From positions 19,439-83,438 of the forward strand of contig JACZXQ010000018.1 of NCBI GenBank assembly GCA_022571515.1: 64,000 nucleotides of DNA. The letters are read 5' to 3'. A program made the translations under genes and the position numbers. Shown piece by piece: positions 56,364 through 64,000 of this stretch (position 1 is its first letter; the number at the start of each line of letters is the position of its first letter). Under the pieces are notes generated by a model, which had not been told where the DNA came from, made no database searches, and was given only the letters and a program-made list of their open reading frames with translations. The DNA comes from Gemmatimonadota bacterium (GTDB lineage: Bacteria > Gemmatimonadota > Gemmatimonadetes > Longimicrobiales > Gaopeijiaceae).

Positions 56364-57485
56364 ATGAACCAACCGCAAGCACCCGCTGAGGCTCCCCGGC
56401 AACAAGAGGTGAGCCTCAGAGGCCTCCTTCAAGAGATGATCCAGAAGGGTGCCTCCGATCTTCACATAACCGTGGGAGAGCGCCCAAAGATCCGTATTGA
56501 CGGGGCGCTGCGAGATTCAGCCGTCAATCACGTCCTGGCCCCCCGGGACTCGTTGCAGCTCGCTTACTCGATACTCACCGAGAACCAGAAGAAGCGTTTC
56601 GAGACCGAAGATGAGTTGGATTTCTCCTTCGGCGTCCAGAACCTCTCCCGCTTCCGTGGCAACGTATACAAGCAGCGCGGCTGTGTGGCGATGGCCATCA
56701 GGCAGATTCCCTACGAAATCATGAATCTGGAACAGCTCGGCCTGCCACCCGTGCTCAACAAACTGTCGGAGCGTCCGCGTGGCTTGGTGCTGGTCACCGG
56801 ACCGACGGGTTCCGGAAAGTCGACCACGCTCGCGGCCATGGTGGACAAGATCAACACCGAGCGGCGTGAGCACATCATCACGGTCGAGGACCCCATCGAG
56901 TTCATTCACCGACATAAGAATTGCATGGTGAACCAGCGCGAGGTGGGCGCCGACACGAAGAGCTTCGCCACCGCGCTCAAGTACGCGCTGCGTCAGGACC
57001 CCGACGTGATCCTCATCGGGGAGATGCGGGATCTGGAGACCATTTCGGCGGCACTGACCATTGCCGAGACCGGACACTTGGTCCTTGCGACGTTGCACAC
57101 GAACTCCTGCGCCGAGTCCATCAACCGGATCATCGACGCCTTCCCGGGGCATCAGCAGTCCCAAGTCAGGGCGCAGTTGGCGTTTGTCCTCGAGGGAGTT
57201 ATCACCCAGACGCTCCTGCCCAAGGCAAAGGGAAAGGGCCGCGTGGTGGCCACCGAGGTCATGGTGTGTACACCTGCCATTCGCGCGGTCATCAGGGACG
57301 AGAAGATCCACCAGATCTACTCACTCATGCAGGCGGGTAAGAAGCACGGCATGCAGACGATGAACGATTCCCTGCAGGTTTTGTACATGCAGGGTACGAT
57401 CACCCTTGAAGAGGCCTTGAAGCGATCCGGCGATCCCAACGAGTTGTTGAGGGCCGTAGGCGAGACTGTACCGACCGACGATTAG
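56364..57485 (+). CDS. pilT: Pilus retraction ATPase
   Basis: 373 residues. Walker A GPTGSGKSTT near 146, Asp box LRQDPDVILIGEMRDLETI, His box LATLHTNSCAESI, and the PilT C-terminal motif AIRAVIRDEKIHQIY that corresponds to AIRNLIRE. This distinguishes it from PilB. Starts 28 bp after pilB and ends 9 bp before pilC, so the three are one transcription unit. Confidence 0.95.
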   Translation: MNQPQAPAEAPRQQEVSLRGLLQEMIQKGASDLHITVGERPKIRIDGALRDSAVNHVLAPRDSLQLAYSILTENQKKRFETEDELDFSFGVQNLSRFRGNVYKQRGCVAMAIRQIPYEIMNLEQLGLPPVLNKLSERPRGLVLVTGPTGSGKSTTLAAMVDKINTERREHIITVEDPIEFIHRHKNCMVNQREVGADTKSFATALKYALRQDPDVILIGEMRDLETISAALTIAETGHLVLATLHTNSCAESINRIIDAFPGHQQSQVRAQLAFVLEGVITQTLLPKAKGKGRVVATEVMVCTPAIRAVIRDEKIHQIYSLMQAGKKHGMQTMNDSLQVLYMQGTITLEEALKRSGDPNELLRAVGETVPTDD

Positions 57486-57494
57486 GGAGGGCCA

Positions 57495-58697
57495 ATGCCG
57501 ACCTTTAGTTACAGTGCCAGACCCGCCGGTGGCGGAGACATCAAGCAGGGGGAGATAGAGCTTCCCTCGAAGGACGCGGTGTTCGCCTACCTCCACAAGC
57601 AGAGGATGATTCCCGTCTCGGTTCGCGAGAAGGAGAAGGGAATCGAGATCAGGTTCGGAACCGGGATAACCACCCGGGACATCGTGATCTTCACTCGGCA
57701 GTTCGCCACGATGATCAACGCCGGCCTTCCTCTGGTACAGAGCCTGGACATACTCGCGGAGCAGACCGATAACTCGGCCCTTCGGAAGACGATCCGGGAC
57801 GTGCTCTACGATGTGGAGTCTGGCCACACCCTGGCCGACGCCCTGGGCAAGCACCCGAAGGTCTTCACGGAGTTGTTCGTGAACATGGTAGCCGCCGGTG
57901 AGGCCGGCGGTATCTTGGATACCATCCTGCTGCGCCTGGCAACCTTCTTGGAGAAGAACGACGCCCTCATCCGCAAGATCAAGGGCGCCATGATCTATCC
58001 GGCCGTAATCTTCACGGTGGCCGGTTTGGCGGTCATCACCCTGCTCATCTTCGTGATCCCCACCTTCCAGCAAATGTTCGAGTCTGCAGGCGTCCCGTTG
58101 CCGCTACCGACCCGGATCGTCATTGGAATGTCGCAGGTCCTTCAGGATTGGTGGTGGGCGTTGGGCGGGGGCGTGATCGCTGCGGTGTTCCTGATACGGT
58201 ACGCCTACTCGACGGACGGCGGCAGGCTCAACATCGACAGGCTGCTCCTGGTCTTACCCGTCCTGGGCGACCTGCAGCGCAAGTCTGCCGTGGCGCGCTT
58301 CACGCGCACCCTGGGCACGCTGGTTTCGTCCGGCGTCTCGATCCTCGAGGGCCTTGAGATCACTGCCAAGACCGCCGGCAATCGCGTGATCCACGATGCC
58401 GTCATGAATTCTCGAGCGTCGATCGCGGGCGGTGAAACCATCGCGGGGCCCCTCAAGGAATCGGGCGTGTTCCCGCCCATGGTCGTCCAGATGATCAACG
58501 TGGGTGAGCAGACCGGTGGCCTGGATGAGATGCTCACCAAGATCGCCGACTTCTACGACGATGAGGTCGACACGGCGGTCGAGGCGCTCCTCTCTGCGAT
58601 GGAACCCATCATGATCGTGGTGCTCGGTGTGGTCGTCGGCGGCATGATCGTCGCGATGTACCTGCCGATCTTCGACATGATCAACGCGGTGGATTAG
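57495..58697 (+). CDS. pilC: Type IV pilus inner-membrane platform protein
   Basis: 400 residues with two type II secretion F domains (FTRQFATMINAGLPLVQSLD and FTRTLGTLVSSGVSILEGLE) and three membrane spans (IYPAVIFTVAGLAVITLLIF, WWWALGGGVIAAVFLIRYAY, and the final IMIVVLGVVVGGMIVAMYLP). An AGGGAGG ribosome-binding site precedes ATG 57495. It anchors the pilus machine at the membrane. Downstream the chromosome enters a mobile-element scar. Confidence 0.95.
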   Translation: MPTFSYSARPAGGGDIKQGEIELPSKDAVFAYLHKQRMIPVSVREKEKGIEIRFGTGITTRDIVIFTRQFATMINAGLPLVQSLDILAEQTDNSALRKTIRDVLYDVESGHTLADALGKHPKVFTELFVNMVAAGEAGGILDTILLRLATFLEKNDALIRKIKGAMIYPAVIFTVAGLAVITLLIFVIPTFQQMFESAGVPLPLPTRIVIGMSQVLQDWWWALGGGVIAAVFLIRYAYSTDGGRLNIDRLLLVLPVLGDLQRKSAVARFTRTLGTLVSSGVSILEGLEITAKTAGNRVIHDAVMNSRASIAGGETIAGPLKESGVFPPMVVQMINVGEQTGGLDEMLTKIADFYDDEVDTAVEALLSAMEPIMIVVLGVVVGGMIVAMYLPIFDMINAVD

Positions 58698-58713
58698 AAG
58701 CGGATTTATTGAG

Positions 58714-58777
58714 CGAAATCGATTCTGTCGCACGAACGAAATCAATTCTGTCGCGAACGAAATCGGGTTTTGTCGCA
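58714..58777 (+). repeat. Three imperfect repeats resembling an IS21-family terminus
   Basis: Copies of CGAAATCRATTCTGTCGC begin at 58714, 58737 and 58758 (the third has GGGTTT in place of RATTC), spaced 23 and 21 bp. Families of IS21 elements carry such repeated transposase-binding sites near each end. No istA/istB gene remains nearby, so this is most likely an orphan end or excision remnant. The family call is an inference. Confidence 0.5.
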
Positions 58778-58938
58778 CTTCGGAATGCTACCGGTGTCGA
58801 GGCTTGTTGGTGCGTTCCGCCCGGGGTCGATTGAGCTGACCGGAAGCAGTCGCTGGAACCAAGCTCGTCGAGTACCGAGCGGCTGTCGTCCCGTGGCGAC
58901 TTCTCTTTACTAGGTCGTCTCCATCTGCCGATAGCCGT

Positions 58939-58987
58939 GGCCTGCTTTGGGAGCAGGAGGTCCCCGGTTCGAATCCGGGCGCCCCGA
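58939..58987 (+). pseudogene. tRNA-Pro(UGG) 3' fragment, probable attachment site
   Basis: Contains the anticodon arm CCTGC-TTTGGGA-GCAGG (anticodon TGG), variable loop, T arm (CCCGG-TTCGAAT-CCGGG) and the 3' acceptor strand CGCCCCG plus A. The matching 5' half (CGGGGCG, D arm) is absent from the preceding bases. Such 3' tRNA pieces are left where an element integrates into the end of a tRNA gene. CCA is not encoded. A terminator follows at once. Confidence 0.75.
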
Positions 58988-58991
58988 CTAG

Positions 58992-59028
58992 GCGGAAGGT
59001 CATTAAACACAAGGCCTTCCGCTTTTTT
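58992..59028 (+). terminator. Intrinsic terminator after the tRNA-Pro fragment
   Basis: GCGGAAGG (58992-58999) pairs with CCTTCCGC (59015-59022) across a 15-base loop, followed by six T. Typical rho-independent terminator of the tRNA gene whose 3' part is preserved here. Confidence 0.8.
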
Positions 59029-59059
59029 GCGTCTGGTGCGGAGAAGTGGGAAAGAGGGC

Positions 59060-59092
59060 TGGGTGCGCAGTGGGTGCGCAGGTGGGTGCGCA
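59060..59092 (+). repeat. Three tandem TGGGTGCGCA repeats beside the att fragment
   Basis: Exact copies of TGGGTGCGCA at 59060-59069, 59071-59080 and 59083-59092. They sit between the tRNA fragment and the integrase remnant, where tyrosine recombinases often have arm-type binding sites. That role is inferred. Confidence 0.6.
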
Positions 59093-59100
59093 TTTCGACG

Positions 59101-59831
59101 TTACTCCGGGGGGTCGGAAGGGGGAGCTTTTGGCGCTACTGTCGGCAACTGTGGATGCCGAATTCTTTGCCGGACCTTGGCGGCCTGCCTGCGGGCCTCC
59201 TCGGGCCGCTTCTTTACGTAGCGGCGCGCGCGCACCGATCCCGCGCCCTTCCAGCCACCGAGCGCGTTAGCGACCCCTTCGTGGATCTCGTGCGACTCGA
59301 CGAGATCCTCAGCCGCCGTGGCGAGTCCGCGCCTCAGTCCGTGCATGCCGCGGCCCTTCACATGCGGAATGCCGAGCGAGGTCTCGAGTTGTCCGAGCCA
59401 GTCGTTCAGGGTGCGGCGGTGGAGCGGCTTTCGTTCCTCACGCACCGGCACCTGGCCCCCCACCAGCCGATTTGCGGGGAAGAGCGGGTAGTCGGTGAAC
59501 GCACCCGCCCTGTGGGCGGCCTCGAGCGGGCCGAGTACGCCTTCGCCCGAGAGCGCCTGATCGAGAGCCTCGCGCTGGTGGGCGTCGAGTACGATGACGC
59601 CGCCCGGTTTGCGATGACCACCCCCTGGGACGCTAAGCGTGCCATGGGGCTCGGCCGCAGTGGCCTCGAGTCTGAGATGCGAGCGGAAGCATCGGATCAC
59701 TTGACCTCCACGGTATTCGGCTCCGAGTTCAAGCAAGGCTCCGGCACCAGGTCATCGCGCTCGGGCGTGAGCAGGGTAGCGTAGAGGGGTCGATCTCGGG
59801 GCAGCTCGACGCTCAGTCCGTCGCGGGTTCG
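59101..59831 (-). pseudogene. Tyrosine-recombinase integrase, degraded
   Basis: The last 211 codons (59736-59101) read as an integrase catalytic domain: LELGAEYRGGQVIR (first Arg region), MHGLRRGLATA (His-x-x-Arg box), LGGWKGAGSVRARRYVKK with the Tyr nucleophile. Upstream, an in-frame stop occurs, and the adjacent frame continues the homologous-looking stretch (DGLSVELPRDRPLYATLLTP) for about 28 residues to a further stop at 59832-59834. So the N-terminal half is lost or frameshifted. It faces the tRNA fragment, the usual order for integrase and att site. Confidence 0.7.
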
Positions 59832-59867
59832 TCAGGCGACGCGCCGGGCCGCCGCACCTCCTCGCTC

Positions 59868-60155
59868 TGGGCCTCCCTCATCGCTCGTATCTACGATGTC
59901 CTGCCGCTCGTCTGCCCGTGGGCACCGCGCGAAGCGTGGTCCGGTGCCTCGATGAGCATCATCGCGTTCATTACGGATCCCGTTCCCGTACGCTCCATTC
60001 TGTCCTATCTCGATCTCCCTACCCGACCCCCTCCACTGTCTCCATCCCTAATGCCTATCCCTCCCACCGGTTTCAAAAACACAGAGCTGTGGACCTTGGA
60101 AGCCCGCCCCCCCCGGAACAGGGCGGAGCTCACACTCATCCTCAATGATCGGTAG
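59868..60155 (+). pseudogene. IS91-family transposase C-terminal remnant
   Basis: The frame reads WASLIARIYDVLPLVCP, a garbled stretch where CxxC-GG-M is expected, then SIIAFITDPVPVRSILSYLD and LPTRPPPLSPS. This is the typical end of IS91-type (zinc-ribbon, Y2) transposases. No N-terminal catalytic part is present, so it is a relic. The rest of this stretch up to 60309 holds no gene that I can support, only the unassigned promoter region of the kinase gene. Confidence 0.55.
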
Positions 60156-60309
60156 CCGGATCTCCTCACTCCGCCCCGACGCGATTATGTCGCATTGGCC
60201 CTCCACGGAGTTACGCAGCCTGCAGCGCAGCATGCCCTAGCAACGTCGCAGGGCGCACGAAGTGCTATAACTCTGTCGTTACCCGCCGCTGCCTCGCATG
60301 TTATCCCCC

Positions 60310-62910
60310 ATGGACATCGTCACCCGCCTGAATGCAGCACTGGAAGGCCGCTACCGCATCGAGTCCGAACTCGGTGAGGGCGGCATGGCAACCGTCTATC
60401 TGGCCGCCGACATCAAGCACGAGCGGAATGTGGCCCTCAAGGTGCTCCGGCCCGAGCTGGCCGCGACGCTGGGGCCCGACCGGTTCCTGCAGGAAGTCCG
60501 AGTCACGGCGAACCTTCAACACCCGCACATTCTTCCGCTTTTCGACTCGGGCGAGGCGGATGGCTTCCTCTACTACGTGATGCCGTTCGTGGAGGGTGAA
60601 ACGCTCGGTGCGCGGCTGGAGCGCGAGGGCGAACTGCCCGTCCCCGAAGCCGCACGGATCCTGCGCGACGTTGTGGATGGCCTCGCGGCAGCGCATCGCA
60701 TGGGCGTGGTGCACAGGGACATCAAGCCGGACAACATCATGCTCTCGGGTCGCCACGCGATGATCACGGACTTCGGGGTGGCCAAGGCGGTCAGCGAGGC
60801 GACCGGGCGGAACTTGGTGACTACGGTCGGCCTGGCTATGGGAACGCCGACCTACATGGCCCCCGAGCAGGCCGCAGCCGACACCAACATCGACCACCGT
60901 GCGGACATCTACGCGGTGGGTGTGGTTGCCTATCAGTTGCTCACGGGTCGACCGCCCTTCCAGGGTAGGACACCGCAGCAGGTGTTGGTCGCCCATATGA
61001 CGCAACAGGCCAGGCCGGTCACGGAGCTGCGCGCCGCCGTGCCGCCCGGACTCGCCACGCTGATCGCTCGCTGCCTGGAGAAGAGGCCCGCCGACCGGTG
61101 GCAGAGTGCGGAGGAGATGCTGCCGCACCTGGAGGCTGTGGCCACGCCGAGTGGTGGGGTGACGCCCACGCAGATGCAGCCTGTCACGATGGGGGTGCCT
61201 GCGCAGAAGAAGTCGTGGTTACCCTGGGCAGGGGTGGCCGCGGTCGCGGTGGTGGCTGGACTGGCCACGGTGATGATTCCACGCATGTCGGGTGGGGATG
61301 ACGACCTGGCGGCGGTTACGACGGATGTCGACGAACGGGAGCGCCTGATCGTGGTTCCCTTACAGCCCATCGTAGCCGACGAGGAGCTGCGACTCTGGGG
61401 GCAACTTGCCGCCGACCAGATCGCGCGCACGATCGACAGACCCCACCTCATCGACGTGATTCCCGCCTCCGTGATCCGAGATGCCATGGGCCGGCTCGGC
61501 GAGGGCGCCTCCACGGCCGCTCTCGCGCAAGAGACGGAGGCCACTCACGCGGTGGCTGGCACGGTGTCTCGCATCGGTGGCCGCGTGCGTTTCGAGATCG
61601 AGTTTCTGGATCAGCGCAGCGGGGAGCTGATCCGAGCGTTGGACCCCGTGACGGGCCCCGTCGACTCGGTGGAGGTAGTCATCGGTCGGCTGGCGCGAAT
61701 GGCCGCGGCGGCTGCCGTGGTGCTCCTGGACCCCGGGGCTCCCCCCTACGCTTCCGATGTGTCGATGCCTCCTTCGGCGGATGTGTTCCGTGACGTCCAA
61801 GCGATGGTGACGCTCTTCTCGACAGGTGACTTCCGCGGAGCGATTACGGCGGGTAATCGCCTTCTGATACGAGCGCCGGATTACGTTCCGGTGCTTATGC
61901 AATTGTACATGTCGCACGACCTCCTTGGTCAAAACCGGCAGGCGGACTCCCTCCGCGCTCTTCTCTCGCCACTGCGGGATCGCATGACTACCGAGGAACG
62001 GAGCAGTTTTGACTATATATCCGCCTTCCGCGATGGAGACCCGGAGGCCGAAAGGCGAGCCGTTGAGGAGGTGTATCGGCTCAATCCCCGGGCGTGGGGC
62101 TGCAGGGCAGGGTATACGGCGCGCAAATCTGGGCGGTTAGAAGACGCAGTGGAGCGCTTTCTCGCGTACGATTCTAAGGATCCAGGGTTCGCTCTCACCT
62201 GGTTCCCCTGGCGACGTGACCTGGCAATGGCCTACCACCTCCTAGGGCGATACGAAGAGGAGCTGGCCCTGGCCCGAGCGGAATTCGCGAACTTCCCGGG
62301 AGATCAACGACTGCACGACTACGAGGCGAGGGCGCTCGTGGCGCTCGGCAGGCTCGAGGAGGCCGACTCAGTACGCCGGCATGTGGCCAACCTTCCTCCG
62401 CAGGGTGACCCTCGCGCACGCCCCATGTGGCTCGCCCTGGAGCTTCGCGCTCACGGGTATGAGGATGAATCGGTCGCGTTGTTCGAGCGGGTCATTACCC
62501 AATACGTCGAAGGCGAGCCCGACAACCAGCTCTTCCGTGGCAGAGCGTATTACCTCGCAAAGCGGTGGGAGGACGCCGATACGGTTTTCGCCTCGTACCG
62601 TACATCAAACCCCGAGAACGTGAATGGCATGGGATTCCACGGTGTCATCCTAAGCAAGCTGGGCCGTCGGGAAGAGGCGCTATTGATTTCCGATCAATTG
62701 GGCCAGATCGAACGATCCGATCTAAGGGGTGCCAACATCGGTTGGCAGGCACAAATCGCCGCGGCCCTGGGGGACCGTGATGCGGCCGTGCGCCTCATGC
62801 GGCTGGCCTTCGACAACGGTTGGGCCCGCGGCCTTAACATACATTGGGATCCCTCCTTCGACAGCATGCGTGGCTACCCGCCCTGGGACGCACTAGTGGC
62901 CCCCCGGTAG
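60310..62910 (+). CDS. Membrane Ser/Thr protein kinase with long extracytoplasmic repeat arm
   Basis: 866 residues from ATG 60310 (ATG 60298 is an alternative). Hanks-type kinase domain at about 13-280: glycine loop LGEGGMATVYLAAD, Lys in VALKVLRPEL, HRDIKPDN near 135, DFGVAKAV, APEQAAADTN. A membrane span lies near 302-323 (SWLPWAGVAAVAVVAGLATV). The C-terminal half, probably periplasmic, has a TolB-like start and TPR-like helices (EEELALARAEFANFPGDQRL). Target unknown. It lies between mobile-element remnants, so it may be accessory. Confidence 0.88.
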   Translation: MDIVTRLNAALEGRYRIESELGEGGMATVYLAADIKHERNVALKVLRPELAATLGPDRFLQEVRVTANLQHPHILPLFDSGEADGFLYYVMPFVEGETLGARLEREGELPVPEAARILRDVVDGLAAAHRMGVVHRDIKPDNIMLSGRHAMITDFGVAKAVSEATGRNLVTTVGLAMGTPTYMAPEQAAADTNIDHRADIYAVGVVAYQLLTGRPPFQGRTPQQVLVAHMTQQARPVTELRAAVPPGLATLIARCLEKRPADRWQSAEEMLPHLEAVATPSGGVTPTQMQPVTMGVPAQKKSWLPWAGVAAVAVVAGLATVMIPRMSGGDDDLAAVTTDVDERERLIVVPLQPIVADEELRLWGQLAADQIARTIDRPHLIDVIPASVIRDAMGRLGEGASTAALAQETEATHAVAGTVSRIGGRVRFEIEFLDQRSGELIRALDPVTGPVDSVEVVIGRLARMAAAAAVVLLDPGAPPYASDVSMPPSADVFRDVQAMVTLFSTGDFRGAITAGNRLLIRAPDYVPVLMQLYMSHDLLGQNRQADSLRALLSPLRDRMTTEERSSFDYISAFRDGDPEAERRAVEEVYRLNPRAWGCRAGYTARKSGRLEDAVERFLAYDSKDPGFALTWFPWRRDLAMAYHLLGRYEEELALARAEFANFPGDQRLHDYEARALVALGRLEEADSVRRHVANLPPQGDPRARPMWLALELRAHGYEDESVALFERVITQYVEGEPDNQLFRGRAYYLAKRWEDADTVFASYRTSNPENVNGMGFHGVILSKLGRREEALLISDQLGQIERSDLRGANIGWQAQIAAALGDRDAAVRLMRLAFDNGWARGLNIHWDPSFDSMRGYPPWDALVAPR

Positions 62911-62943
62911 ACCCGCTGGCGCTTGAGCTCAGCGAACCATAAC

Positions 62944-63741
62944 GGTACTGTCAAGTTATCTGGTCCGGTGCGAAGCTGTAGCAGAGGATCCGTCAGGTTT
63001 GCTCAGGCTGCTGTGGCCGCATTCCAGTCTTTGAAAGCACGGGCTCGCAGCCATCGGTAATTCTCTGATCGCATCCGGTGGCGTGAGAATCTGAAGAAGT
63101 TCAGAATAACCCCGTGGACCGACAGGAACCGCTGTGCTTGACCCGCTGACTTGAACCGCCGCATCTGACGCTCTCGTTGTCGCGTGGGTTGATGCGATAC
63201 CTCTGCCAGATTTTTCGCATAGCGTTCCGTGTTGTGATTCACTGCAGGCATCACGTTTCGGTGAGCCGTCCCGTAGCTCTTCAGCTTGTCCGTAACCAGT
63301 TGCCACGGCGTGCACCCCTGGCTCTTCAGCAGCTTGCGAAAGAATCGTTTCGCCGCGCGGGCGTTACGCTTTTTCTGAACTAGGATCTCGATCACGTCTC
63401 CATCCTGGTCGACGGCCCGCCACAGATAATGGCGTTCGCCGTTGATCTTTACGAAGACCTCGTCGAGGTGCCATATATCGCCGAGCCGTCCCTGGCGCCG
63501 CTTGAGTTTGTGTGCGTACTCGGGCCCGAATGTTCGGCACCAGTGCCTGATCGTCTCGTAGGTGACGAGGATTCCGCGCTTCGCGAGCATCTCTTCAACA
63601 TCGCGGAGGCTCAAGCAAAACCGATGATACAGCCACACCCCGTGGCTGATGACTTCAGGCGGAAACCGGTAGCCGCGGTATGTCCCTCGATTCATTTTCA
63701 TCCGCAGAGTTTGGCGAGATCGTCGCAACTTGACAGTACCC
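62944..63741 (-). mobile_element. IS6-family insertion sequence (intact, 798 bp)
   Basis: Bounded by perfect 14-bp inverted repeats: GGTACTGTCAAGTT at 62944-62957 and its complement at 63728-63741. Size and a single transposase gene fit IS6 (IS26-like) elements. I see no 8-bp target duplication in the flanks, so it may have moved by cointegrate resolution or recombination between copies. It lies 33 bp after the kinase stop. Confidence 0.9.
63003..63701 (-). CDS. IS6-family DDE transposase
   Basis: 232 residues from ATG 63701 (MKMNRGTYRGYRFPPEVI); starts further upstream would lie outside the inverted repeat. DDE residues fit: Asp in DIWHLDEVFVKING, Asp in LVTDKLKSYG, and Glu in RERQMRRFKSAGQAQRFL. 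The N-terminal helix-turn-helix and the SLRDVEEMLAKRGI motif are family-typical. No frameshift is seen, so it is probably active. Confidence 0.93.
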   Translation of the reverse strand: MKMNRGTYRGYRFPPEVISHGVWLYHRFCLSLRDVEEMLAKRGILVTYETIRHWCRTFGPEYAHKLKRRQGRLGDIWHLDEVFVKINGERHYLWRAVDQDGDVIEILVQKKRNARAAKRFFRKLLKSQGCTPWQLVTDKLKSYGTAHRNVMPAVNHNTERYAKNLAEVSHQPTRQRERQMRRFKSAGQAQRFLSVHGVILNFFRFSRHRMRSENYRWLRARAFKDWNAATAA

Positions 63742-63837
63742 ACCGCGGGGCTATTGGGCAAAGCTCACCGCTGGGAAACACGTACGGCGACCTCGGTTGC
63801 CTCAGCTTGGAGCCGGCGAGGCAGAAGAAATCACTAT

Positions 63838-64000
63838 ATGGATTTCGGACTAACCCCCCTCAGTCACGAGCAGTTACTACGGGGAGCGGGAAAAGGGTTA
63901 AGCCGCAGCATAGAGGACATGGGACTCGTGGAAGTAGCGTCGGACGATATGGGGCTGGCGCTGGCGGCGGTGGAGATAGGAGCGCACAGAGCCCTTCAGG
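63838..64000 (+). CDS. Possible 5' part of a hypothetical gene, cut by the window edge
   Basis: Open from ATG 63838 to the window end (54 codons), reading DFGLTPLSHEQLLRGAGKGL, a helical N-terminus without a signal peptide. A purine-rich GAGGCAGAAG lies about 10-15 bases upstream. Not recognised; too short to be sure it is a gene. Confidence 0.3.
   Translation, partial: MDFGLTPLSHEQLLRGAGKGLSRSIEDMGLVEVASDDMGLALAAVEIGAHRALQ

Noticed and set aside
58681..59010. Minus-strand 109-residue frame containing ARIRTGDLLLPKQ
   Set aside because: This is the well-known false protein produced by reading antisense through a tRNA gene; it covers the tRNA-Pro fragment and the IS21-like repeats.

Overview
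The window is a GC-rich bacterial chromosome segment whose gene content points to the phylum Gemmatimonadota, probably from an environmental or metagenome-derived genome. This is an inference from the protein mix: several ECF sigma/anti-sigma pairs, TonB and S9-peptidase genes, a protein kinase with a long C-terminal arm, an SprA-family protein, a CcmH-like protein with a spaced Cys pair, and a MetS-like mini-protein. No rRNA or intact tRNA is present to settle it.

Layout. 1-14.5 kb: 3' part of nth, HD-domain protein, secreted M6 metalloprotease plus small lipoprotein, orphan MetS-like peptide, carB, HDAC-family deacetylase, CcmH-like protein, methyltransferase, M24 peptidase, priA and an HNH nuclease gene. 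14.4-15.8 kb: two hypothetical genes flanking a 359-bp gap. 15.9-22.1 kb: an ECF sigma/anti-sigma/Spy-like/TolC/ABC/adaptor/permease operon, a self-contained MacAB-TolC-type efflux unit. 22.1-24.7 kb (minus): an ECF sigma, zinc anti-sigma and double-PDZ protein operon. 25-32.5 kb: thrC with a small membrane protein, an envelope protein, a phosphodiester glycosidase, a TonB-dependent receptor and an S9 peptidase. 32.4-35.9 kb (minus): an ECF-associated envelope operon with two glycogen-binding-like (CBM48/AMPK) domain proteins, a sigma factor lacking region 2, and a lipoprotein frame running into it. 36-38.3 kb: aminopeptidase P and an MTHFR-like gene. 38.4-43.9 kb (minus): a bifunctional homocysteine methyltransferase/MTHFR and full-length metH. 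44.0-44.1 kb: an apparent SAM-II riboswitch followed directly by a terminator-like hairpin, in the metH leader. 44.2-58.7 kb: a Ser/Ser variant dapF, lptF/lptG, a giant sprA-family gene, a double-HhH ComEA-like gene and pilB-pilT-pilC. 58.7-64 kb: a scarred mobile-element zone with IS21-like terminal repeats, a tRNA-Pro 3' fragment (att), tandem repeats, a broken integrase, an IS91-like transposase remnant, a Ser/Thr kinase gene and an intact IS6-family element.

The most interesting items are the SAM-II riboswitch with a proposed transcription-termination mechanism upstream of metH, the envelope CBM48/ECF operon with its apparent deletion, the SprA homologue outside its classical Bacteroidota setting, and DapF with both catalytic Cys positions occupied by Ser.
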